From assembly GCF_018861735.1 (NCBI RefSeq), contig NZ_JAHLEB010000012.1:1-64000 (forward strand): 64,000 nucleotides of DNA, written 5' to 3'. Every line of letters starts with the position of its first letter. Positions within the stretch are counted from its first letter, which is position 1. The stretch is from Clostridium lacusfryxellense. Lineage in GTDB: Bacteria; Bacillota; Clostridia; Clostridiales; Clostridiaceae. A model generated the notes under the pieces. It saw nothing but the letters and a program-made list of their open reading frames with translations, made no database searches and was not told the DNA's origin. Both the position numbers and the translations under genes were made by a program. Of this stretch, positions 26,320-36,182 are shown piece after piece.

Positions 26320-27423
26320 ATGAAATTATTAAAGAAAGTACATATGATTTTTTTTATGCTTATATTAATTTCTATAATTTCTATAGCAGCATACGTAAAG
26401 TCCCCATCTATGTTTGCAAAAAATAAAGTCCAAACATCTCCGACCGCCCAGGTTAAAAGCGATTTATCACAAATCGATAAACAAAAAGAATTAGAAGATA
26501 AACAAAAATTAGAGGAACTAGCTAAAGTTAAAGAGAATCAACTAATTGAACAAAGAAATAAATCAGAAAAAGATGCCGCACTTAAGAAGCAGAAAGAATT
26601 GGAGGTAACCCAACAATTGGATGCAAAGAAAAAATTGGAAGTGCAACAAAAAACTAAAGCGTTAGAGGAACAAAAAAAGCTAGAAGAGATAAAAAAACAA
26701 GAAGTAGCTGCCAAACAAACAAAATCAGTCCAGCAAAAACAAATAACTTCTTCTAAAAAAGAGACAAGCTCTATTAAAGCTACTCCGGTTGCAACTCCTA
26801 TTGCAGTACCAAAACCTAAATTATTGATAGATAAGATAAGTGGCAAGGGAAATGCTCAGCAAGCTATAGTTGTTACTAGTAATAGCCCTGGAAGCGTATC
26901 CGTAACCATCACAACATTTGAAAAAGTTAATGGAACCTGGAAACAAGTTTCCTCTTTTGCTGGAAATATAGGAAGGACCAGTTTTACCTATAATAAAGTA
27001 GAAGGCGATGGACATTCACCAATTGGTATTTTCTCGCTAGGAACTGCATTTGGTAGATATGTTAGCCCTGGTACTTCGATGAACTATAGACAATCTACAA
27101 CCAATGATTTTTGGGTAGATGATGTTAATTCACCCTTGTACAACACATGGCAACAAGGTCCCGCAAACAATCGATGGAATTCTGCTGAAAATATGTATAT
27201 CCCACAGTATAACTATGGATTTGTAATAAATCATAATACAAGTTCAAGAACACCAGGAAAAGGATCTGCTATATTCTTTCACGTTTGGTCAGGACCAGGA
27301 CAAGGAACCGCAGGCTGTACTGCAGCTGCTCAGAGTAATGTGATAAGCACTTTAAAATGGTTGAATCCATCTAAAAGTCCCATAATAATTCAAGGATCAA
27401 TGTCAGATGTACTAAAAATGTAG
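26320..27423 (+). CDS. L,D-transpeptidase (YkuD family) with coiled-coil stalk
   Basis: A 367-residue secreted or membrane-anchored peptidoglycan cross-linking enzyme. N-terminal membrane segment (about 8-28), a Lys/Glu/Gln-rich predicted coiled coil (about 50-145), then a catalytic domain from about 165. The active-site motif is HVWSGPGQGTAGCTAA with His321 and Cys333; it deviates from the usual SHGC. A GGAGC RBS precedes the ATG. It converges on a GGDEF gene. Confidence 0.85.
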   Translation: MKLLKKVHMIFFMLILISIISIAAYVKSPSMFAKNKVQTSPTAQVKSDLSQIDKQKELEDKQKLEELAKVKENQLIEQRNKSEKDAALKKQKELEVTQQLDAKKKLEVQQKTKALEEQKKLEEIKKQEVAAKQTKSVQQKQITSSKKETSSIKATPVATPIAVPKPKLLIDKISGKGNAQQAIVVTSNSPGSVSVTITTFEKVNGTWKQVSSFAGNIGRTSFTYNKVEGDGHSPIGIFSLGTAFGRYVSPGTSMNYRQSTTNDFWVDDVNSPLYNTWQQGPANNRWNSAENMYIPQYNYGFVINHNTSSRTPGKGSAIFFHVWSGPGQGTAGCTAAAQSNVISTLKWLNPSKSPIIIQGSMSDVLKM

Positions 27424-27435
27424 TATATTTATAAA

Positions 27436-27477
27436 TTTATCATAGAGGACAACTTATGCATATACCTCTATGATAAA
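27436..27477. terminator. Hairpin between converging L,D-transpeptidase and GGDEF genes
   Basis: TTTATCATAGAGG (27436-27448) pairs with CCTCTATGATAAA (27465-27477). The hairpin overlaps the last codons and stop of the GGDEF gene. No T-run follows on either strand. Confidence 0.6.
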
Positions 27478-28543
27478 CCCTATTTCGTCCATTTTGCTTT
27501 GCCTTATAAAGGTCCATATCAGCGGTTTCTTTTATACTATGTAAATTAAGTGTTTCATCTGGATACATTGCAACTCCAATAGACACTGTGATATTTATAA
27601 ATTTATTTTGACCTATAGTATATTTATGTTTCTCCACAGCATCATTTATTCTTAGTGCTATCTCAAATGTTTGCTCTTTAGGACAATCAAGTAATAAGAT
27701 GCAAAATTCCTCTCCCCCAACTCTCCCCACAATATCAAACTCCCTACAATTCTTTCTTAATACATATGCTAACTCTTTAAGTACTCTATCTCCAGTAGCA
27801 TGTCCATAAGTATCATTAACTTTCTTAAAATGGTCAATATCTATCATAAGACAAGATAATTTTTCTTTATTCATCAAAACTCTTTCAAATGCCAGGTTAA
27901 GTATTTTATCAAATTGTCTTGTATTATAAAGTCCTGTAAGAAAGTCCTTTGTAGACTCTTTTTTATATACTCTATATAACTCATTTGATTTGTGAACATA
28001 ATTCAATAACAGATACTCCACTATGCTCGTAAATATTATTAGTAAAGAGAGTCCAAAACATATTATTTCAGCATTCCCTAAATTCCTTAGAAGGTAATAG
28101 AAAGTTGGAATCAATATAATTAATGAAATTAAAGTTTTTGTAACCCACTTCTTACATTCAGATTTAATTTTAATATCAACTATATGAAAAAATATTATAT
28201 ATAATATTATTTGAATAATCGCAGCAATACTAGATATATTTATTCCATATTTAACTGTGCGATATCCCCCTATAATAATTCCTGAAACTATAGTAGGTAC
28301 AATACCACCTATATATGAAACTATCATTATTGCAAAAACTCGTAAATCAAGTATTGTTGTAGTTCCGTTAACTTCAATAGCATATATCATAAGTAGAATT
28401 CCCATAAGCCCTCCACAAAGCCCTAATAGTATCCTACCATACAATGTGCTTACCATTATTTTTGGTATCTCTTTTAAAATATGCCCACCTATAAAAGTAA
28501 TGGCTATAAGTAATATAGTATTTATGAATAGATCATTTATCAA
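27440..28543 (-). CDS. Membrane GGDEF protein, probable diguanylate cyclase
   Basis: A 367-residue protein with about six N-terminal membrane helices (to about 190), resembling the 5TM-LYT sensor type, and a C-terminal GGDEF domain (about 200-360). The catalytic site reads GGEEF (RVGGEEFCILLLD), and metal and nucleotide motifs (DIDHFKKVNDTYGH, GDRVLKELA) are intact. The usual RxxD inhibitory site is not evident before GGEEF (REFDIVGRVGGEEF). Signal unknown. Confidence 0.88.
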   Translation of the reverse strand: MINDLFINTILLIAITFIGGHILKEIPKIMVSTLYGRILLGLCGGLMGILLMIYAIEVNGTTTILDLRVFAIMIVSYIGGIVPTIVSGIIIGGYRTVKYGINISSIAAIIQIILYIIFFHIVDIKIKSECKKWVTKTLISLIILIPTFYYLLRNLGNAEIICFGLSLLIIFTSIVEYLLLNYVHKSNELYRVYKKESTKDFLTGLYNTRQFDKILNLAFERVLMNKEKLSCLMIDIDHFKKVNDTYGHATGDRVLKELAYVLRKNCREFDIVGRVGGEEFCILLLDCPKEQTFEIALRINDAVEKHKYTIGQNKFINITVSIGVAMYPDETLNLHSIKETADMDLYKAKQNGRNRVYHRGICISCPL

Positions 28544-28829
28544 TTTTACACCTCTTTAGTTCATTTATCCCGACGCAGATTATAGTATACTTTATCATTT
28601 TCATCTATATTAATTTACTATATTTTTATTAATATTTCATACATTTCTAAACATTTATGTTACAATATATTATGATAATCTAGTATAAAAGTTTTATTTA
28701 AATGTAAATGGTAATTGAAGCGTTTTTTTATAAAACGTTATCCATTTTATATTATAATCTTTAATGGTTAAAATGTAAAATATTTATATTATAAATACAT
28801 AAACTAGCTACTTTTTTAATACTATAAAA
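28544..28829. other. AT-rich intergenic region before the PBP1A leader
   Basis: Contains divergent promoters in principle. A short imperfect hairpin (GCGTTTT with AAAACGT near 28719-28739) is visible. No gene recognised. Confidence 0.4.
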
Positions 28830-29036
28830 GAGACACCTAATGCCTCTTAAGTATACCTTATTCGCTTAAGCAATAATAAAAAAAGGAATATCCCCCCATA
28901 ACTAGAATTATACTTATGGGAGTAAACTATAAATCAAACCACTTGCAACAACTCCATAAAGCGTATATATGAACCATAGTGGTCCAAGCCTTAGCTAAGT
29001 CAATTTCTTTTTTTGAAGATTAACGAAAGTAGGAGA
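28830..29036 (+). ncRNA. Candidate structured leader RNA upstream of PBP1A
   Basis: Several nested complementarities stand close to the gene start. CCCATAA (28895-28901) can pair with TTATGGG (28914-28920), or the latter with ACTCCATAA (28951-28959), and ACCACT (28938-28943) with AGTGGT (28978-28983). The last two together would form a pseudoknot. A CTTAAG pair lies upstream (near 28845-28870), and seven T at 29008-29014. It matches no riboswitch class known to me. The structure is a hand-made proposal. Confidence 0.4.
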
Positions 29037-29041
29037 TAATA

Positions 29042-31477
29042 ATGGAAGATAATAAAAACATAGAAGTCAAAGAAACAATAAAAGTTAAAAAGCAGTTGTG
29101 GAAAAAAATTGTTAAAGGTTTATTGATATTTTCTGCAATAATGCTTATTTCAGCCACAGTAGTCTTAGGTTATGTTTCTTTTAAATATGGTGATAGAATA
29201 AAGGCTACTATAAAAGATGGTAACACTGTAGCTCAGACTATAAACAAAACTGCCTTTAACAGCAGAAAACCAACGCAATTTTATGATAGCGATGGAAAAT
29301 TATTAAAAGAATTTAATACAAATACTTACTATTATACAAAAGTAGATGACTTAAATCCATACGTAGCTGATGCTGTTACTTCAATAGAAGATGAGAGATT
29401 TTATGAACATCATGGTATTGATTACAAAGGTATAAGAAGATCCGTTTGGGTGTATGTAAAATCCAAAGGGTCAACTCTTCAAGGTGGTTCTACAATAACT
29501 CAGCAACTTGCAAGAAATGTCTTTCTTACATTTGATGTAACCTTATGGAGAAAACTTGAAGAAGCAGTTATAGCTCAGAAATTAGAAGAAAGGTATTCAA
29601 AATCAGAAATATTAGAGTTCTATGTAAATAACGTAAACTATGGAAACGGCTGTTATAGTGTTGAAAGTGCCGCGCAATACTACTTTCAAAAGTCCAACAC
29701 TGACTTAGATTTATCTCAAATAGCCATGCTTGCAGCAATTCCGAATAATCCCTCCTTTTATAACCCGACTTACAATCTTGACAATACAATAAAGAGGAGG
29801 AACCTAGTACTTTCTAAAATGCTTAGTTTAGGAAAGATTTCACAAAACGATTATGATATAGCAAAGGCAGAAGTTATAAAATTAAATATAAAAAAATCTG
29901 TAAAATCTGAACCTATTGATTACAGCGTTCAATATGCAGTTCATAATGCAACCTTAAAATTAATGGAGCAAGATGGTTTTGTTTTAAAATATAATTTCAC
30001 TAATGATACTAATCGAAAAACTTATTTTAAAAAATATAATGCTGAATATGCTATAAAAGAAAAACAGCTACTTGCTGGAAGATATAGAATTGACACATCT
30101 ATTGATAGTGCAAAACAAGAAAAATTACAAGTTATTGTAGATAATCAGTTGCAAAAATATACTGATACAAATAACGCTACAGGTTTATATAAAAAACAAG
30201 GTGCAAGTGTTACTATAGATAACACTACAGGTGAGGTAGTAGCTATTGTTGGAGGTAGAAGTCAATATGGTAACACCTTTAATAGAGGCTTTTTAAGTGT
30301 AAGACAGCCAGGTTCTGCTATAAAACCATTAGTAGCATATACACCTGCATTTGAAAGAGGATACATTCCAGAAAGCGAATATGAAGACAAAGAAATTGAG
30401 GTATTAAGTAATGGTAAGACAGTCCATATTAATAATGATGACTTTAAAAACCGTGGTCAGGTATCTTTAAGATATGCTCTTGAAATATCTATAAATACTG
30501 TCGCTTATAGATTAGTAGGTGAAACAGGCGTTCAGAAGTCACTAAATTATCTTCGAAATATGCAGTTTAAGTATATAACTCCACAAGATACCAACCCTAT
30601 TATTGCTATAGGTGGTTTTACAAAGGGTGTTACCCCTGTAGAAATGGCTTCGGGTTATTCAACCCTCTCAAGAAACGGTACATTCATAACGCCAACTAAT
30701 ATTCGTAAAATAACCAATACGGTAATTAATGAAGTGTTATTCGAGAATAAACATGCACAAACTAAAGTATATGATAGTGGAGCTTCTTATCTTATGACAG
30801 ATGCTTTAAAAGGAGTATTAACTAATAGCCATTCAACAGGAAGTGGATTATCTCTTAGTAACTATCCGTACGCTGCAGGAAAGACTGGAACTACAGATAA
30901 ATCTAAAGATTGTTGGTTCGTAGGATATACCCCTTATTACACAACATCCGTGTGGGTAGGAAATGATATCCCTGCTCCCCAAAATATGTTCGGAGCTAAT
31001 GAACCTGGACGTATCTGGAAAGAATATATGCAGTACTTACACAAAAACTTAGAGCAAAAAGACTTTACTCGCCCTAATACAGTAGTTACCAATCGTGGGA
31101 TATTAATGAATACACTTTTTGTTAAATTAAATCCAAATGGTAAAATAGCTAAAACTGAAAAAGAAAAATTAAAAGAACAGGCTGATAAAAATGCGAGAGC
31201 TGCTGCAAAGCAAAAGGTAATTGATGATGCAAAAAATGCAAGCAATGCTGCTGCAAAAAAAGTAATTGATGATGCTGCTCTAAAAGCAAGTGCTGATGCA
31301 GCTACGCAAAAAACAATTGATGATGCTGCAAAGCAAAAGGCAATTGATGATGCCGCAAAACAAAAGGCAATTGATGACGCTGCAAAGCAAAAGGCGATTG
31401 ATGATGCTGCAGCAGCAGCCGCAGCTGCTGCTGCTCAAAAGGCAATTGATGATGCCAACGCTTCAAAGACCAATTAA
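29042..31477 (+). CDS. pbpA: Class A penicillin-binding protein 1A
   Basis: An 811-residue bifunctional peptidoglycan synthase. One N-terminal membrane helix (about 25-48), a glycosyltransferase domain with EDERFYEHHGIDYKGIRR and GGSTITQQLARNVFL, and a transpeptidase domain with the SxxK serine in RQPGSAIKPL, an SxN (SIN) motif and KTGTT. The tail (about 725-811) is an Ala/Lys/Asp-rich set of AKQKAIDDA-type nonapeptides, probably a helical spacer in the wall. The RBS is AGGAG. Symbol follows clostridial usage and is less sure than function. Confidence 0.93.
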   Translation: MEDNKNIEVKETIKVKKQLWKKIVKGLLIFSAIMLISATVVLGYVSFKYGDRIKATIKDGNTVAQTINKTAFNSRKPTQFYDSDGKLLKEFNTNTYYYTKVDDLNPYVADAVTSIEDERFYEHHGIDYKGIRRSVWVYVKSKGSTLQGGSTITQQLARNVFLTFDVTLWRKLEEAVIAQKLEERYSKSEILEFYVNNVNYGNGCYSVESAAQYYFQKSNTDLDLSQIAMLAAIPNNPSFYNPTYNLDNTIKRRNLVLSKMLSLGKISQNDYDIAKAEVIKLNIKKSVKSEPIDYSVQYAVHNATLKLMEQDGFVLKYNFTNDTNRKTYFKKYNAEYAIKEKQLLAGRYRIDTSIDSAKQEKLQVIVDNQLQKYTDTNNATGLYKKQGASVTIDNTTGEVVAIVGGRSQYGNTFNRGFLSVRQPGSAIKPLVAYTPAFERGYIPESEYEDKEIEVLSNGKTVHINNDDFKNRGQVSLRYALEISINTVAYRLVGETGVQKSLNYLRNMQFKYITPQDTNPIIAIGGFTKGVTPVEMASGYSTLSRNGTFITPTNIRKITNTVINEVLFENKHAQTKVYDSGASYLMTDALKGVLTNSHSTGSGLSLSNYPYAAGKTGTTDKSKDCWFVGYTPYYTTSVWVGNDIPAPQNMFGANEPGRIWKEYMQYLHKNLEQKDFTRPNTVVTNRGILMNTLFVKLNPNGKIAKTEKEKLKEQADKNARAAAKQKVIDDAKNASNAAAKKVIDDAALKASADAATQKTIDDAAKQKAIDDAAKQKAIDDAAKQKAIDDAAAAAAAAAAQKAIDDANASKTN
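31198..31466 (+). repeat. 27-bp coding repeats in the PBP1A tail
   Basis: Units encoding AKQKAIDDA repeat head to tail (three nearly identical copies around 31325-31410, diverged ones on either side, and an alanine run from GCA/GCT codons). Copy number is likely to vary among strains. Confidence 0.85.
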
Positions 31478-31529
31478 TGAAGTATAAATGAAACCTAACA
31501 CAACCGAAAACTAAAGAATATTTTATATT

Positions 31530-31568
31530 AAAAAGGGGAATCCATTATTATAATGGATTCCCCTTTTT
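31530..31568. terminator. Bidirectional terminator between PBP1A and MCP genes
   Basis: Perfect 18-bp stem (31530-31547 with 31551-31568) with A5 at one end and T5 at the other. Confidence 0.93.
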
Positions 31569-31583
31569 ACTCTACTTATTACT

Positions 31584-33578
31584 TTAAATCTTAAACTTAT
31601 TTACTTCATCAAGCATTCCACTTGTCATAGCACTAAGTATTTTCGCCGCCGTTACCACTTCGTCTGTAGCAGCATTCATTTCTTCTGAGGATGCTGAAAT
31701 CTCCTCTGACGATGCTGATACTTCAAGAGCAACTGACGACACTTCCTCAACCCTAGTTAAAATAGAATTTTTATCCTGATCTATATCCTGGGCAGAATTT
31801 TTCACAGTTTCTATTTTTGGTATTACCTCATTTACTGATTCTATAATTTTTGTAAAAGATATAATTGAATTGTTTATAATATCAACTTGGTTTATAAGTT
31901 CATCATCCATGCTAAGAGAATCTTGAACTATAACATCAGTGTCCTTTGATATCACACTAATTAATTTGCTAATATTTTCTGATGATACTTTTGATTGCTC
32001 AGCAAGTTTCCTTATCTCATCTGCTACAACAGAAAATCCTCGTCCTGATTCTCCTGCTCTTGCTGCCTCAATAGCAGCATTTAATGCTAATAGATTTGTT
32101 TGCTCTGCAATACTATTTATTATATTAGTTATATCATTTATTTTATTTATGTCTTTTCCAAGCCCAATGATTTTGCCGTTAAAATTCTTAAATGAATGAC
32201 CAACTTTTGCAACAGAATCATTCAATTTATTCATATCACCGCTGGACTCATTTGCTCTTAAACTAATTTCTCTAGAAGTTGAATCTACAATTTGTATTTC
32301 ACTAACCATTCTAGACAACTTATTGCTAAATTCATTAAGAATATCAGTTACATTTATTAAATCCTCAGCTTGACTGCCGGTTCCTTGTGCGATTTCATTA
32401 ATTGCAAGAGCAACATTTTCTGATGCACTGGAAATCTCATCTGCAACTGACGATAAGTTACCTGATTGTACATTAACATTTGAAGAATTTTCTTTTATTG
32501 TGTTAATCATTTCTCTTAGTGACTCTTGCATTGTTTGCATCGACTTAGTCATATCCCCTACTTCATCCTTTAATTTTAGATATTTAGGAGAAACTTCTTG
32601 AGTTAAATCACCTTTCGCTAATAGATCCAAATGTTTTGACGTTGACTTTAAACCTTTAGATATATTACTTGCGATTATATAAACTACAACAAATCCAATT
32701 AATATAAATATTATGGATGATATTATAATTGATATCGTAAGGCTATCCATTTCAGATAAGATCTCAGAGCTTGAAACTACAACTGCGACTGACCACTGAG
32801 TTCCACTTACAGGCGCATATCCTACATATTTTTCTATCCCATCGAATTTATATTTATCTATTCCAGTTTTCCCTTGCGCCATCAACTTTTCAATATCCGC
32901 TAAAGCTAATAAGGAATCATCTTTTTTAGCTTCTTCAATAGCATTATACATTTTAAGCACTAAGTCTTTATTGCTATGTGCAATAGTTGTTCCATCCTTT
33001 GTTATCATAAATGCATTACCGGTTTCCCCAAATTTGACCTGATTTGTTAATTCACTTAATTTATTACTGTCTCCAGTTGAAACCAGCACTCCATCAACCT
33101 GATTATTATTTATAATCGGCACTGCATATACCACTACTATTTGTCCATTTGCTTTACTTTTTAATGGATCGGATATATTATTTTCACCAGATAATGCTTT
33201 TTGAAAATATTCCCTGTCCTTAACGTTAGTACTTGTTCCATCGGTATATTTTATATCACCATTTTTATCTGCAATACCCATCTTTATGTTTCCACTTCTT
33301 TTAACTTCTTCTGAAAAAACTGGCATTTTCTTTTCCATTGAAATTTTAAGATCTTTTATATCATTCCTTGCCGCTATAACCTCTAATGCATTTAACTGGC
33401 CTTCAAGTCTTCCTTGAATGTTACTTGCTGATTGCTGCGCAATTTTTGGTAGCGTTTTTCCTAGATTTGAAGTTAGTGCCTTATTTGAGTTTATGAAAGA
33501 TACTATTGCGAGTCCTAAACACATAACCCCCATTAATACTCCTAAGGATAATAATAGTTTTGATTTTATACTTTTCAT
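31584..33578 (-). CDS. Methyl-accepting chemotaxis protein (dCache sensor), copy 1
   Basis: A 664-residue transmembrane chemoreceptor. N-terminal helix (about 8-28), an extracellular Cache-type sensor (about 35-275), a second helix (about 279-303), HAMP, and a signalling domain with [30 protein letters not shown]-type tip. A pentapeptide tether for CheR is not seen. It is a tandem paralogue of the next gene: the signalling halves are almost identical and the sensors differ. Confidence 0.95.
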   Translation of the reverse strand: MKSIKSKLLLSLGVLMGVMCLGLAIVSFINSNKALTSNLGKTLPKIAQQSASNIQGRLEGQLNALEVIAARNDIKDLKISMEKKMPVFSEEVKRSGNIKMGIADKNGDIKYTDGTSTNVKDREYFQKALSGENNISDPLKSKANGQIVVVYAVPIINNNQVDGVLVSTGDSNKLSELTNQVKFGETGNAFMITKDGTTIAHSNKDLVLKMYNAIEEAKKDDSLLALADIEKLMAQGKTGIDKYKFDGIEKYVGYAPVSGTQWSVAVVVSSSEILSEMDSLTISIIISSIIFILIGFVVVYIIASNISKGLKSTSKHLDLLAKGDLTQEVSPKYLKLKDEVGDMTKSMQTMQESLREMINTIKENSSNVNVQSGNLSSVADEISSASENVALAINEIAQGTGSQAEDLINVTDILNEFSNKLSRMVSEIQIVDSTSREISLRANESSGDMNKLNDSVAKVGHSFKNFNGKIIGLGKDINKINDITNIINSIAEQTNLLALNAAIEAARAGESGRGFSVVADEIRKLAEQSKVSSENISKLISVISKDTDVIVQDSLSMDDELINQVDIINNSIISFTKIIESVNEVIPKIETVKNSAQDIDQDKNSILTRVEEVSSVALEVSASSEEISASSEEMNAATDEVVTAAKILSAMTSGMLDEVNKFKI

Positions 33579-33622
33579 ACTTTCCCCCTTGTTAATTTAT
33601 TATAATTTAATATATTATATAT

Positions 33623-33649
33623 ATTTCGTTATAATAACTTAATACTTTA
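33623..33649 (-). promoter_or_regulatory. Candidate sigma-D (flagellar) promoter of MCP copy 1
   Basis: Minus strand TAAA (33646-33649), 15 bases, then AACGAAAT (33623-33630), comparable to the TAAA-N15-GCCGATAT type. The same block occurs before MCP copy 2. The -10 match is partial. Confidence 0.45.
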
Positions 33650-33701
33650 TGTTATTATACAATATTAGTCTATATTTTTATCTTTTTACAACATTATTTT
33701 C

Positions 33702-33742
33702 AAAAATAAAGGGAAGTGCTAAATAAAAATGCACCTCCCTTT
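33702..33742 (-). terminator. Terminator of MCP copy 2
   Basis: AAAGGGAAGTGC (33708-33719) pairs with GCACCTCCCTTT (33731-33742) with one mismatch, followed on the minus strand by ATTTTTG. It lies 20 bases past the gene end. Confidence 0.8.
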
Positions 33743-33762
33743 CCTTAAATTAAATATATGAT

Positions 33763-35760
33763 TTAAATCTTAAACTTATTTACTTCCTCAAGCATTCCAC
33801 TTGTCATAGTGTTAAGTATTTGTGCTGCCGTTACTACTTCCTCTGTAGCAGCATTCATTTCTTCTGATGATGCTGAAATTTCCTCTGATGACGCTGAAAC
33901 TTCAAGTGCAACTGACGACACTTCCTCCACTCTAGATAAAATAGAATTTTTATCTTTATCTATACTATCAGCTGAATTTTTTACAGTTTCTATTTTAGGT
34001 ATTACTTCATTTACTGATTCTATAATTTTTGTAAAAGATATAATTGAACTGTTTATAATATCAACTTGGTTTATAAGTTCATCATCCATACTAAGAGAAT
34101 CTTGAACTATTACATCAGTGTCCATTGATATAACACTAATTAATTTGCTAATATTTTCAGATGATACTTTTGATTGCTCCGCAAGTTTTCTTATCTCATC
34201 TGCTACAACAGAAAATCCTCGTCCTGATTCTCCTGCTCTTGCTGCCTCAATAGCAGCATTTAATGCTAATAAATTTGTTTGCTCTGCAATACTATTTATT
34301 ATATTAGTTATATCATTTATTTTATTTATGTCTTTCCCAAGCCCAATGATTTTTCCGTTAAAAGTCTTAAACGAATGTCCAACTTTTTCTACAGACTCAT
34401 TTAATTTATTCATATCTCCACTGGACTCATTTGCCCTTAAACTAATTTCCCTAGAAGTCGAGTCTACAATTTGTATTTCACTAACCATTCTAGATAACTT
34501 ATTGCTAAATTCATTAAGAATATCAGTTACATTTATTAAATCCTCTGCTTGGGTGCCAGTTCCTTGTGCTATTTCATTAATTGCAAGCGCAACATTTTCT
34601 GACGCACTAGAAATTTCATCTGCAACTGATGATAAATTCCCTGATTGTACATTAACATTTGAAGAATTTTCTTTTATTGTGTTAATCATTTGCCTTAGTG
34701 ACTGCTGCATTGTTTTCATTGAATTAGTCATATCTCCTACTTCATCCTTTAATTTTAGATATTTAGGAGAAACTTCTTGAGTTAAATCACCTTTCGCTAA
34801 TAGATCCAAATGTTTCGACGTTGACTTTATACCTTTAGATATACTACTTGCAATTACATATACTACAACAAATCCAATTAATATAAATATTATGGATGAT
34901 ATTATTATAGATATTGTTAGACTATCCATTTCAGATAAGATTTCTGTCTTTGATATTACAACTGCCACTGACCACTGAGTTCCTTTTACAGGAGCATATC
35001 CTACAAATTTATCTACCCCACTAAACTTATATTGATCTACTCCTGTTTTACCTTCTGTCATCATCTTTTCAATGTCTGCTAAAGCTACTAAAGAATCATC
35101 TTTTTTTGCTTCATTAATGGCATTATACAATTTAAGTACTAAGTCTTTATTGCTATGCGCTATAGTAGTTCCATCTTTTGATATCATAAATGCATTACCG
35201 GTTTCTCCAAATTTAACCTGATTAGTTAATTCGCTTAATATATTACCGTCCCCTGCTAAAATTAATACTCCTACTACTACATTATCATTCTTAATTGGAA
35301 CTGCATATACCACAACTATAGATCCATCTGTTTTACTTACTATTGGATCCGATACACTATTTTTTCCAGACACTGCAGTTTGAAAATATTCTCTCTCTTT
35401 AACACTTGTATCTTTGTCATCAGTAAATTTTGCGTTCCCATTTATATCAGCAACACCCATCTTTATACTACCATTTCTTTTAACTTCCTCTAGAAGAAGA
35501 GATCTTTTATTTTGCCATGGGTTTTTAATATCTTTTATATCCTCATCTGCTGCTATAATCTCTAATGAATTTAACTGACCTTCTATTCTACCTTGAATGC
35601 TACTTGCTGATTGTTCCGCAATCTTAGGTAGTGTTTTTCCTAAATTTGATGTTAGCGCCTTATTTGAGTTTACGAAGGATACTACGGCGAGGCCTAAACA
35701 CATAACCCCCATTAATAATCCCAATGATAATAATAGTTTTGATTTTATACTTTTCATCAT
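33763..35760 (-). CDS. Methyl-accepting chemotaxis protein (dCache sensor), copy 2
   Basis: A 665-residue receptor of the same layout as copy 1. From the HAMP domain to the C-terminus the two differ at only scattered residues. Inside the sensor (about 55-190) they differ much more, for example [19 protein letters not shown] against [17 protein letters not shown]. This pattern suggests sensing of different ligands through one signalling output. MM at the start leaves two possible ATG codons. Confidence 0.95.
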   Translation of the reverse strand: MMKSIKSKLLLSLGLLMGVMCLGLAVVSFVNSNKALTSNLGKTLPKIAEQSASSIQGRIEGQLNSLEIIAADEDIKDIKNPWQNKRSLLLEEVKRNGSIKMGVADINGNAKFTDDKDTSVKEREYFQTAVSGKNSVSDPIVSKTDGSIVVVYAVPIKNDNVVVGVLILAGDGNILSELTNQVKFGETGNAFMISKDGTTIAHSNKDLVLKLYNAINEAKKDDSLVALADIEKMMTEGKTGVDQYKFSGVDKFVGYAPVKGTQWSVAVVISKTEILSEMDSLTISIIISSIIFILIGFVVVYVIASSISKGIKSTSKHLDLLAKGDLTQEVSPKYLKLKDEVGDMTNSMKTMQQSLRQMINTIKENSSNVNVQSGNLSSVADEISSASENVALAINEIAQGTGTQAEDLINVTDILNEFSNKLSRMVSEIQIVDSTSREISLRANESSGDMNKLNESVEKVGHSFKTFNGKIIGLGKDINKINDITNIINSIAEQTNLLALNAAIEAARAGESGRGFSVVADEIRKLAEQSKVSSENISKLISVISMDTDVIVQDSLSMDDELINQVDIINSSIISFTKIIESVNEVIPKIETVKNSADSIDKDKNSILSRVEEVSSVALEVSASSEEISASSEEMNAATEEVVTAAQILNTMTSGMLEEVNKFKI

Positions 35761-36182
35761 TTTTATACTTTCCCCCTTTTATTGATTTACTTCCATTTCA
35801 TCTAATAAAGTTTATTTATAATTTAAATATTATTAAATAAACTTCGATGCACATTGTATATAATTCGTTATAATAATCTAATACTTTACATTATTATGTT
35901 ATATTAATTTATATTTTTTATTTTTTCTCACTATTTTTTTATGTTCAATATAAATTATTCTATTAATATACATATTTATCAAACCACTGTGGATAGTTTT
36001 ATTACTAATTTCATTATATTTTAAGGTTAGTCGCAGTTTATGTCATGCTATACTCTAATAATTAAAAGTTACAATTATATTATAAAAATAACCAAGTCCT
36101 AGTGCTATAATGTATCATGTGGTAAACTATGTAATATAACCAATTTTTTCATAATATCCATCTGTTAATGGAGGAATATATA
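35761..36182. other. Divergent intergenic region
   Basis: Between MCP copy 2 and the PAS-GGDEF genes. It holds the sigma-D-like site at 35862-35888 and, on the plus strand, a possible promoter TTAGTC (36027-36032), 16 bases, TATACT (36049-36054). No gene or known RNA is apparent. Confidence 0.5.
35862..35888 (-). promoter_or_regulatory. Candidate sigma-D (flagellar) promoter of MCP copy 2
   Basis: Minus strand TAAA (35885-35888), 15 bases, AACGAATT (35862-35869). It shares the flanking TATTA...TTATTATAACGAA sequence with copy 1, so the promoter was duplicated with the gene. Confidence 0.45.

Noticed and set aside
31198-31466. CRISPR-like or minisatellite array
   Set aside because: Units are in frame, contiguous and translated as the PBP1A tail, without unique spacers.
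34118-34780. Plus-strand frame of 220 codons inside MCP copy 2
   Set aside because: Antisense shadow of the repetitive signalling domain; a similar shorter frame exists inside copy 1 and neither has an RBS.
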